A stretch of 38,031 nucleotides of DNA from Candidatus Woesearchaeota archaeon (GTDB taxonomy: Archaea > Nanobdellota > Nanobdellia > Woesearchaeales > DSVV01). Position 1 is the stretch's first letter. Every line of letters starts with the position of its first letter. Positions 32,667 through 38,031 of this stretch are shown here, piece by piece. Under the pieces are notes generated by a model. That model did no database searches. It was not told where the DNA came from and worked only from the letters and a program-made list of their open reading frames with translations. The stretch lies in the NCBI GenBank assembly GCA_018657385.1, contig JABHXF010000035.1, positions 1-38,031 on the forward strand, in the 5' to 3' direction. The position numbers were made by a program, and so were the translations under genes.

Positions 32667-33080
32667 TTATGATTTTTTTCTATGTTTTACTTTTTCTATA
32701 AACTCAATCATATCTTTAATAAGTGGTTCTGCTTCATCTACTGAAATATCTTTCCCATAATAGTTTATAGAATTTCTTACTTTTCTGAATTCATTGAAAA
32801 TAGTCCCTAACTCTGACTCATCAAGAATTTCTTTAAGAAAGGAACAATAACATTCGTGATTGTATATTTTGAAATTATTTTCAATGGAGATTGCTTCAAG
32901 GTATTCTCTTAACGCATCATATGTTAAAGTAACTTTAGAAGATGCTGTAGTTTAATCTAATGGTAACATAGATTGTGATTTTAGTTTTTTATCAGCGGAT
33001 TTTAATAAAGAAGCAATAAGATTATGATCTATATTAACCTCTTTTACTAGTTTATTATCTTTGCATTCTTTCCAATCCAT
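32667..33080 (-). pseudogene. HEPN-domain gene with in-frame stop
   Basis: A frame of 138 codons that reads as one HEPN protein apart from a TAA at codon 43 (complement of 32952-32954). Before the stop: MDWKECKDNKLVKEVN...KLKSQSMLPLD. After it: TTASSKVTLTYDALREYLEA, YNHECYCSFLKEIL and FRKVRNSINYYGK, the Arg-Asn motif of HEPN nucleases. The rest is intact without frameshift, so the damage is recent, a read error, or read through. It follows the wHTH-nucleotidyltransferase gene by 1 bp, the usual MNT-HEPN toxin-antitoxin layout. No in-frame ATG shortly after the stop could restart the domain. Confidence 0.75.
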
Positions 33081-33081
33081 A

Positions 33082-33594
33082 TTACCAATTCCCCAAAACA
33101 ATGAATCCATTGTATAAGTTATTCAATAAATTCTTATTTTTAACTTCATTTTCATTTTTAAACATGAAAATCTGAATTTTTCTCTTAAGTTTTTTTTCAA
33201 ACTTTTCTAAATGTAACTCTTTTTTTGAAGAGGTAAAAATAGCAATATCAATATCTGAGTTTTCATTAACTTCTGCCTTTGATAATGAGCCAAACAAGAT
33301 AACTAAAGGAGAAATTAGTTCTTTATCAAAATATTCAGTAAGCTTTATCTCTTTAAATCTCTGATACCAGTAATTCCTTGATAAATCAATAAATATTTTG
33401 CTTTCTTTATTAGCAAAATAGTAATTATAACCTCTATCTTCTTCTTTATTTAGTAAACCATCTTGTTTTAGAGATTCAAGTAATGTTGAAGCAGTTGGTG
33501 GACTTATATTTCTAATTCTTGCGTATTCCCTAACATTGATTCTTCTATAACAATCATTGAAAAAAGGTTCCAAATCGTTAAATATTTTTAACAT
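33082..33594 (-). CDS. wHTH-nucleotidyltransferase (MNT-type antitoxin)
   Basis: A 170-residue fusion. Residues 1-60 are a winged helix (INVREYARIRNISPPTASTLLESLKQDGLL, then a wing NKEEDRGYNYYF). Residues about 85-165 are a Pol-beta-type nucleotidyltransferase with VILFGSLSKAEVNENSDIDIAIF, holding the G-S and D-x-D active-site residues. In MNT-HEPN pairs the nucleotidyltransferase neutralises the HEPN RNase, in known cases by AMPylating it. The ATG lies inside a perfect TTAACATATGTTAA palindrome with more TTAACA sites upstream, so the winged helix very likely represses this operon. The HEPN partner is broken. Confidence 0.85.
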   Translation of the reverse strand: MLKIFNDLEPFFNDCYRRINVREYARIRNISPPTASTLLESLKQDGLLNKEEDRGYNYYFANKESKIFIDLSRNYWYQRFKEIKLTEYFDKELISPLVILFGSLSKAEVNENSDIDIAIFTSSKKELHLEKFEKKLKRKIQIFMFKNENEVKNKNLLNNLYNGFIVLGNW

Positions 33595-33672
33595 ATGTTA
33601 AATAATATTAACACTTATATTTAAATCTTTTGGTTGTTAAGGATATTTAACAGGTGTTAAGTTAATTTAACA
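33588..33672 (-). promoter_or_regulatory. Palindromic operators and TATA box of the MNT-HEPN operon
   Basis: TTAACATATGTTAA at 33588-33601 covers the start codon (33594). TTAACA-gg-TGTTAA lies at 33647-33660. Half-sites TTAACA are at 33608-33613 and 33667-33672, and TGTTAA at 33635-33640. A minus-strand TATA (complement of 33614-33626) sits between them, predicting a leaderless start at the ATG. Autoregulation by the encoded winged helix is inferred. Confidence 0.65.
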
Positions 33673-33703
33673 TAATAATAGACATTTAAAGAATCATCTT
33701 TTT

Positions 33704-33784
33704 TACTAGGTCCGGAGGACGTGCTCCTCACTAATTTTAATTAAATTAAAAAAATCACAAGCTACATTGGCTTCGCCCTAGTTA
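33704..33784 (+). repeat. 81-nt structured repeat, copy C
   Basis: Begins TACTAGGTCCGGAGGACGTG after a T-tract and ends GGCTTCGCCCTAGTTA. Both hairpins are kept (GTCC-gga-GGAC and GGC-ttc-GCC), while the middle differs more (CTCCTCACTAATTTTAATTA). It lies between the MNT operon promoter and the 3' end of the 272-residue gene. Confidence 0.85.
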
Positions 33785-33786
33785 AA

Positions 33787-33833
33787 AAAATAAGAAAAGA
33801 AAAAAAAGAGTCTAACAGCCAGACTTTGTTAGA
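33787..33833 (-). terminator. Hairpin plus T-tract terminator
   Basis: On the minus strand TCTAACA (complement of 33827-33833) pairs with TGTTAGA (complement of 33811-33817), followed by a long T-rich run (complement of 33787-33807). It starts 3 bp past the stop of the 272-residue gene and would end the aminotransferase operon. Confidence 0.55.
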
Positions 33834-33835
33834 GA

Positions 33836-34654
33836 TTATTTTTCCAATGAAGAGTATTTAACAACAAGCTCATCTAAATCTAATAATAATTGATCTTGAG
33901 AATCAGAATTCATAGTTTGATATGGTTGTCTAAGGGATTTTATCTTTGCTCTAAATAGTCTTAAATATCTTTCTTTTACTACATCTCTTTGGCCTTTTTT
34001 CTTTTCTTTGTCATATAATTTTTTTAATTCTCCTAAGGGAACATTCTCTTTTTCTAGATCATAAATCCAATCTACTCTTTTTCTAAAATCTTCTAAACTT
34101 TGATTTTCACCTAAGTCTAAATCAACCCTATCCTCTAATCCATCATCTTTTTTTAACATATTTTTTAACTTAGTCATTGCTTTGATGATATATATTCTAT
34201 CTTTGAATTCGTCGTATTGAATCCCTGAATTAGGAGGATATACAAACGCATCATCAGGTAAAGGTTTATGAGGATACTTACCAAGATAACACAATTCTAA
34301 TGATTTCTTTACAACAGGAATTATTTCATTATCTGGAGCAACATCTAAAGCGTACAGCAACTTAGGGACACTATCTAGATCATGATTAACAAAGTAAAAT
34401 TTTCCACTGCGAGAAATAATTGAAAGAAAACTATGAGAGTTATCACTACAAGGCATGTCATGCCTAAACCTATGGCCTTGAACAGTATGAGGATAAGAAA
34501 TAGTTGTTTCAAATGTAGTAAATTCTCTACTCATTGCTTTAGCAATATCAACAAGCCTAAGATCTTTCTCAACTAATATTCCTTTAAAGAGAACAGAAAG
34601 TTTTTGTGATGCTTCCTTCAAAGCTGCTTCATCTTCAGAACTTAGTTCAAACAT
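33836..34654 (-). CDS. Unrecognised 272-residue protein, partner of aminotransferase-cupin
   Basis: No family recognised. It has no signal or membrane segment. The N-terminal half (1-135) looks globular, with FTTFETTISYPHTVQGHRFRHDMPCSDNSHSFLSII rich in His, then FYFVNHDLDSVPKLLYALDVAPDNEI. The C-terminal half is charged and helical (KAMTKLKNMLKKDD, GELKKLYDKEKKKGQRDVVKERYLRLFRAKIKSL). AGGGGAT lies 5 bp before the ATG, and the upstream aminotransferase-cupin stop is 11 bp away, so both are one operon. The His cluster could bind a metal. A shared pathway with the aminotransferase is the inference; its reaction is unknown. Confidence 0.6.
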   Translation of the reverse strand: MFELSSEDEAALKEASQKLSVLFKGILVEKDLRLVDIAKAMSREFTTFETTISYPHTVQGHRFRHDMPCSDNSHSFLSIISRSGKFYFVNHDLDSVPKLLYALDVAPDNEIIPVVKKSLELCYLGKYPHKPLPDDAFVYPPNSGIQYDEFKDRIYIIKAMTKLKNMLKKDDGLEDRVDLDLGENQSLEDFRKRVDWIYDLEKENVPLGELKKLYDKEKKKGQRDVVKERYLRLFRAKIKSLRQPYQTMNSDSQDQLLLDLDELVVKYSSLEK

Positions 34655-34665
34655 TTTTATCCCCT

Positions 34666-36069
34666 TTATTTTTCTGTTGGATTATAAACACCTTGCACTT
34701 TTTCAGGTTGATATGGAAATCTAAGTGGAATAAATCTAGCAAATCTATTAGGTAATGTTTCAATGTAATGGTTTTGTCCAGGTTTAACATTAACCCATTG
34801 TCCTGGTTGAACTTCAAATCTGTTCCCATCTAACTCAAAATATGCTCTTGAATGAAATTCAAAAAGTTCATCTTGATCAGGATGATTATGTGTTGGAACA
34901 TTTCCACCAGGAGGAACAATAAGTCTATGTAATCCCATCAAAAAATTTGAATGTTCGCAATGTATTTCTTTTCTATTTACAGTATAACCTGCATCTCTTG
35001 TATTAATAACAGAAGCTGCATTTGAATTCTTAACATCTAAATCATACAACCAAGAAACAGACTCAAACAAATCAATAATTCTATCCATTTCATCAGAAGG
35101 ACACATAGTAACTCTATAAAAATTAGTTAATTTATCGTGATAATCTCCTAAATGACGAATAGCAATTCCTGCTGCTTCTGCTTGTTCTCTTAAAAATAAA
35201 CTTTGATTTTCAGGCACAACAACAATAGAAGAATGATTATCAGTTTCTAATACTCGGTAAGATGGAAGTTCTCTAATAGCAAGATTAAATCTTTTTTTTT
35301 CCTCCCTTATTATTTGTGCATTTTCTTTATAATGTTCTTCTGAATCTAAAGCAGCAGTAGCTACTTGTTGAGCAATATTATCAAATCCAAGATATCGCTC
35401 ATTAAAATTAATCATTTCTTTAACATTTTCCCCACATAAAGCATATGCTATTCTAACTCCAGCAAGACCATAAAATTTTGAAAATGCCCTAGCTACTAGT
35501 AGATTAGGAAATGAATTTACAAGACTAGTAATATCTTTAACATTATCTTCCCTAAAACCTTCATGTGTTTGATCAAGAAGAACTAATGTTTCTTCTGGTG
35601 TTGCTTCTAATATTTTTTGTAGATCATTATTTGAAGTAGAAAAACCTAACGGACCTTCAGGATCAATAAGAACAAGAACATTTGATTTATGTTGAAGTTT
35701 ATCTAACAAATCAATTATGTTATAACTAAAAGAGTTCTGTTTGTCATGAAAGCTAAAAGTGGTTATTTTGGCTTTATGATGAGAAGCTAATTTATGATAA
35801 TAAGGAAATCCTAATTCAGGTAAAATAACTGGTGTTTGTGGTGATAGAATATAATCAAAAACTCTATGAATAACTCCAATTACTCCTTGTTCTAAGAATA
35901 TTCTTTCTTTATCAACACCATGTTTTTTAGCTAATACCTCTAACATAAGTGGATCTTTTTGATAACGACTAAGGGTTTCAATATCACAAGAAGAGAGTGC
36001 TTCAGTTACCTTTATTGATGGTGGAAAGTTGAGTTCATCTTTGTCTGCATGTATCATTTTTATTACCAT
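34666..36069 (-). CDS. HisC-like PLP aminotransferase fused to a cupin domain
   Basis: A 467-residue fusion. Residues about 5-345 are a fold-type I aminotransferase of the histidinol-phosphate/threonine-phosphate decarboxylase group: PELGFPYY, the Asp in LVLLDQTHEGF, and PLP Lys198 in RAFSKFYGLAGVRIAY. The canonical NP-x-x-PTG loop is altered to IDPEGPLGF. Residues about 370-455 are a cupin with THNHPDQDELFEF and GQWVNVKPGQNHYIE, giving a His/His/Glu/His metal site. Such a fusion is unusual; the cupin could bind or modify the product. No other His or cobalamin genes are nearby. AGAGGT lies about 16 bp upstream of the first ATG; the ATG four codons later is possible. Confidence 0.8.
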   Translation of the reverse strand: MVIKMIHADKDELNFPPSIKVTEALSSCDIETLSRYQKDPLMLEVLAKKHGVDKERIFLEQGVIGVIHRVFDYILSPQTPVILPELGFPYYHKLASHHKAKITTFSFHDKQNSFSYNIIDLLDKLQHKSNVLVLIDPEGPLGFSTSNNDLQKILEATPEETLVLLDQTHEGFREDNVKDITSLVNSFPNLLVARAFSKFYGLAGVRIAYALCGENVKEMINFNERYLGFDNIAQQVATAALDSEEHYKENAQIIREEKKRFNLAIRELPSYRVLETDNHSSIVVVPENQSLFLREQAEAAGIAIRHLGDYHDKLTNFYRVTMCPSDEMDRIIDLFESVSWLYDLDVKNSNAASVINTRDAGYTVNRKEIHCEHSNFLMGLHRLIVPPGGNVPTHNHPDQDELFEFHSRAYFELDGNRFEVQPGQWVNVKPGQNHYIETLPNRFARFIPLRFPYQPEKVQGVYNPTEK

Positions 36070-36390
36070 TTTTACCCTTATTTTACCTCTTTGTCACCCA
36101 AGAGTAGTTATGAAACAAGACAAGCTTAATAAGGTTTGGTACACTTAAAATTAAACTAAAAGTTTAAATATAAGTTACATTATACTAAAAGTTTAATTAC
36201 ATTTTCATTTAATAGCAAAAAACAACAACTTGGCCAGGCGAAGCGAAGCTGAGTAGGACTTTAGAATAAAGTCCGTCTGTGCCATTATTGTTGTTGTTTT
36301 TTGCTTCAGGGTAGAGAAACATTACTAAAAAGAGTAAGATTACACTAAAATCAAGAAAAAGATTACCAAAAACTGTAAACAACAACAAAA
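36070..36390. promoter_or_regulatory. Divergent promoter region with four ACTAAAA boxes
   Basis: This gap of 321 bp separates the aminotransferase operon (minus) from the wHTH gene (plus). ACTAAAA occurs at 36155, 36184, 36324 and 36344; the first two extend to a 13-bp repeat ACTAAAAGTTTAA spaced 29 bp, beside a TATA-like TTTAAATATAA. Two boxes lie on each side of the hairpin element (36214-36305). They are candidate sites for the wHTH protein. No small gene is seen. Confidence 0.45.
36214..36305. other. Multi-hairpin element 2 (similar to 28104-28239)
   Basis: A perfect 16-bp inverted repeat, AGCAAAAAACAACAAC (36214-36229) and its complement (36290-36305), extended by TGGC (36231-36234) with GCCA (36281-36284). 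Inside are a GCGAAGCGAAGC stretch and a perfect hairpin GGACTTTA-gaa-TAAAGTCC (36256-36274). The order TGGC, GCGAAGC, TAGGA, stem, TCTGTG, GCCA matches the element at 28.1 kb. It lies in the middle of the divergent promoter region. Confidence 0.65.
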
Positions 36391-37269
36391 ATGGCAATTG
36401 AAATAACCACACCAAGCCTAGGAACAGCAAAAAAAACAACAAAAGACTTAGTCATAAGTACATTAATGTATGAATATCCTTTAACTTTAGCAAAGATAAC
36501 AAATTCTATCAAAAAGAAATTTCATGCTAGTGTTACATTCCAAGGAGTAAGAAAAGCAGTTAACCAATTAGTAGAAAATGAAGTTATTGTAAAAATTGGA
36601 GAAAAAAGTAAGCACTATCAGTTAAACAAAGAATGGATAGTAAAATTAAGAGACTTTGCTGAGCAAATGCATGAATCATATTACTCAAAAAGTAAAGGAA
36701 TTAGAGAAGTTGAGGCAATTGGTGAAGATATTAAAGTTTATACATTTGATAATCTTATTGATTTAGATAAATTTTGGGATAAATTAATAACTAGATGGTT
36801 TGAAGCCGATAAAGATAATCCAAAAAAGAAAGTTTATGCCCAACTTTCAGGACATACATGGTATGTTCTTGGACAATTAGGAGAAGAAACTGCAATCTTA
36901 GAAACAATTAAAAAACATAATATTAATTTTTATATTTTTGCAAATGATAATACTTTTTTAGACAGATGGTCAAAAAAATATTACAATGATCTTGGCTTCC
37001 ATTACACAACAAACAAAAGTAAAAAAAGAAATACCAATGCAAGATACTTCTCTGTCTATAATGATTTAATAGTACAGGCTGAATATCCACAAAAAATTGC
37101 AGATGAAATTGATGAAGTCTATAATAATACAAAAGATTTTGAAAGTTTTGACGCTACAAAATTAATAAGAATATTAAGAGAAAAAGCAGAATTAAAAGTA
37201 ACAGTAATGAGAAATCCTATTGTTGCAGAACAATTGAGGGAATCTATATTAAGGCATTTTAAGAAGTAA
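36391..37269 (+). CDS. Winged-helix regulator-like protein
   Basis: A 292-residue protein. Residues about 18-85 form a winged helix (KDLVISTLMYEYPLTLAKITNSIKKKFHASVTFQGVRKAVNQLVENEVIVKIGEKSKHYQLN), preceded by a short Thr/Lys-rich leader. Residues 100-292 are a second domain of unknown type (FWDKLITRWFEADKDNPKKKVYAQLSGHTW, INFYIFANDNTFLDRWSKKYY). Archaea have many such two-domain regulators, whose second domain may bind a small ligand. It is divergent from the aminotransferase-cupin operon and probably regulates it and itself. Followed by a T-tract and truncated repeat copy D. Confidence 0.7.
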   Translation: MAIEITTPSLGTAKKTTKDLVISTLMYEYPLTLAKITNSIKKKFHASVTFQGVRKAVNQLVENEVIVKIGEKSKHYQLNKEWIVKLRDFAEQMHESYYSKSKGIREVEAIGEDIKVYTFDNLIDLDKFWDKLITRWFEADKDNPKKKVYAQLSGHTWYVLGQLGEETAILETIKKHNINFYIFANDNTFLDRWSKKYYNDLGFHYTTNKSKKRNTNARYFSVYNDLIVQAEYPQKIADEIDEVYNNTKDFESFDATKLIRILREKAELKVTVMRNPIVAEQLRESILRHFKK

Positions 37270-37285
37270 ATGTTTTTTTCTTTTT

Positions 37286-37320
37286 TACTAGGTCCGAAGG
37301 ACATGTTTCTCTGGAATTTT
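37286..37320 (+). repeat. 81-nt structured repeat, copy D (truncated)
   Basis: The first 35 nt match copies A and B, with hairpin 1 GTCC-gaa-GGAC (loop change only) and ATGTTTCTCTGGA. The second half is missing and replaced by T-rich sequence about 40 bp before the IS200 right-end hairpin, so truncation may be linked to that insertion. Confidence 0.7.
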
Positions 37321-37358
37321 TTCTTTTTATTATGTTAATTGAGAAAGTAAAAACCTAT

Positions 37359-37407
37359 GAAACGTACTATCCTCGGGCTAAAGCCCGAGGCATTTACCGT
37401 ACGTTTC
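37359..37407. mobile_element. Right-end palindrome of IS200-type element
   Basis: GAAACGTAC (37359-37367) pairs with GTACGTTTC (37399-37407). Inside is a GC-rich 9-bp hairpin, CCTCGGGCT (37371-37379) with AGCCCGAGG (37382-37390), in an A+T-rich setting. It lies just past the transposase stop (37417), where IS200/IS605 elements carry the subterminal hairpin recognised by TnpA. Confidence 0.65.
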
Positions 37408-37416
37408 TTTTAATAG

Positions 37417-37911
37417 CTACATAACTTCCCACCTATTTGAATCTTCAATGTAGTTTTTTATGGTCTCAGCACTTACATTCCCAACACTCCGGTACATGTA
37501 ACCTTTACTCCATAATCGTTTATATTTCTTTAATGCTGGTCTTTTACACCTTATATAATAAGACGTGCCACCTTTTATAATTTGGATTAGCTTCCTAATT
37601 GAATAGTCAGGTGGACAAGAAATAAATAAGTGTACATGATCAGTCATTATCTCTTTAGAAAACAATTCTAGATTATGGTTTTTACAAATCCAATCAATTG
37701 CTTCTTCAGCAAGCTGCCTTTGATCTGGAAATTTAAACACTGGATATCGTGCTCTTGGAATTAATACTACATGATACCAATTTTGTCCAAGACTATGCGA
37801 AAACTTTATTAATTCATTAGACTTATTTCTACTCAAATCAATCACCTCGTACATGTTGTTTCTAAAACAATGTGTACGAGCTCGTACTTCTACACTAAAT
37901 TCAATGTGCAT
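37417..37911 (-). CDS. tnpA: IS200-type Y1 transposase (TnpA)
   Basis: A Y1 HUH transposase that moves single-stranded DNA. The HUH motif is H92-V-H94 in MTDHVHLFI, the catalytic Tyr154 is in ETIKNYIEDS, and LWSKGYMYRSVG is a family block. As drawn it has 164 residues, slightly long. A GAGGTGAT ribosome site inside the frame and a TATA box only about 10 bp before the first ATG suggest translation may start later, perhaps at a TTG near 37836, giving the usual length of about 139. No TnpB is seen in the window. Confidence 0.9.
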   Translation of the reverse strand: MHIEFSVEVRARTHCFRNNMYEVIDLSRNKSNELIKFSHSLGQNWYHVVLIPRARYPVFKFPDQRQLAEEAIDWICKNHNLELFSKEIMTDHVHLFISCPPDYSIRKLIQIIKGGTSYYIRCKRPALKKYKRLWSKGYMYRSVGNVSAETIKNYIEDSNRWEVM

Positions 37912-37931
37912 ATTTAATATAAAAGTTTAGA

Positions 37932-38003
37932 ATTGAAAAAGCTTCGCTTTTTTTCACACACTGAAGTGTGTGTCCATCCTACCTCAAGTTAAAACTTAGA
38001 GGT
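37932..38003. mobile_element. Left-end hairpins of IS200-type element
   Basis: Three stems in series upstream of tnpA: AAAGC-ttc-GCTTT (about 37938-37950), CACACAC-tgaa-GTGTGTG (about 37956-37973) and ACCTC-AAGTT-aa-AACTT-a-GAGGT (37981-38003). IS200 left ends carry such imperfect palindromes, one of which also blocks incoming transcription and translation. The exact end and target site are not defined and may lie beyond the window. Confidence 0.5.
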
Positions 38004-38031
38004 ATGACGGAACCAAGGTTCAATAACAACA

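Noticed and set aside
32667-33080. Recoded stop codon (read as an amino acid) in the HEPN frame
   Set aside because: The codon is TAA, used as the normal stop by many genes here, so recoding is unlikely.
25043-37320. CRISPR array from the 81-nt repeats
   Set aside because: Copies are kilobases apart, in mixed orientation, with no regular spacers and no cas genes.

Overview
The window is strongly A+T-rich and archaeal. The evidence is an 18-nt tRNA intron at the canonical 37/38 position, an archaeal RNase P protein (Rpr2/Rpp21 type), TTTATAAA-like TATA boxes about 25 bp upstream of many start codons (leaderless mRNAs), and no bacterial promoter signatures. Small genes, short gaps, RGG/CxxC proteins, DUF5654/DUF5679 proteins and Cys-rich 'CxDGxDND' secreted proteins suggest a DPANN lineage (Woesearchaeota/Pacearchaeota-like). 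That placement is inference.

Layout. 1-5 kb: a mostly minus-strand set holding a GNAT acetyltransferase, a SRPBCC protein (+), a T4 endonuclease V-like pyrimidine-dimer glycosylase, a DUF2892 protein, a DUF1295 reductase-like membrane protein with an extra exported domain, an HD hydrolase and a YdeI-like protein. 5-9 kb: a zinc-ribbon protein, a membrane protein, MnmH (tRNA 2-selenouridine synthase) with a damaged Walker A, a small RHH protein, a J-domain protein and a DEAD-box helicase. At 9.1-9.3 kb lies a 187-nt imperfect palindrome, followed by a large UPF0182 membrane protein. 12-18 kb: a RelE/RHH toxin-antitoxin pair, Nudix, DUF5654, Tag glycosylase, SGNH hydrolase, methyltransferase, ParB-like protein, a second DEAD-box helicase, and a tight three-gene operon that looks like methionine sulfoxide repair (MsrP-like lipoprotein, heme-type membrane subunit, MsrB). 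19-25 kb: secreted Cys-rich protein, RHH-Nudix pair, RGG zinc protein, a candidate small RNA gene, glycosyltransferase, ZIP transporter, a zinc-ribbon/CspA operon, and tRNA-Val (intron) plus tRNA-Gly. 25-32.5 kb: another Cys-rich secreted protein, a third DEAD-box helicase behind a leader full of hairpins, a cold-shock protein with an acidic repeat tail, a GATase, SdpI-like protein, transglutaminase-like protein, RNase P subunit and enolase with an unusual leader. 32.5-38 kb is accessory: a wHTH-nucleotidyltransferase with palindromic operators next to a HEPN gene killed by one nonsense codon, a PLP aminotransferase-cupin fusion with an unrecognised partner, a divergent wHTH regulator, and an IS200-type transposase.

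The most striking unexplained signal is a family of 81-nt structured repeats (three full copies and one truncated, 25-37 kb) with ACTAG/CTAGT ends and two small hairpins, one of which shows a compensatory base-pair change between copies. Other structured non-coding candidates are the 9.1 kb palindrome, a small RNA gene with its own TATA box and T-tract at 22.25 kb, two similar multi-hairpin elements at 28.1 and 36.2 kb, and the leaders of the third helicase and of enolase. Together with three DEAD-box helicases, two cold-shock proteins and an RGG protein, the window is rich in RNA structure and RNA remodelling.
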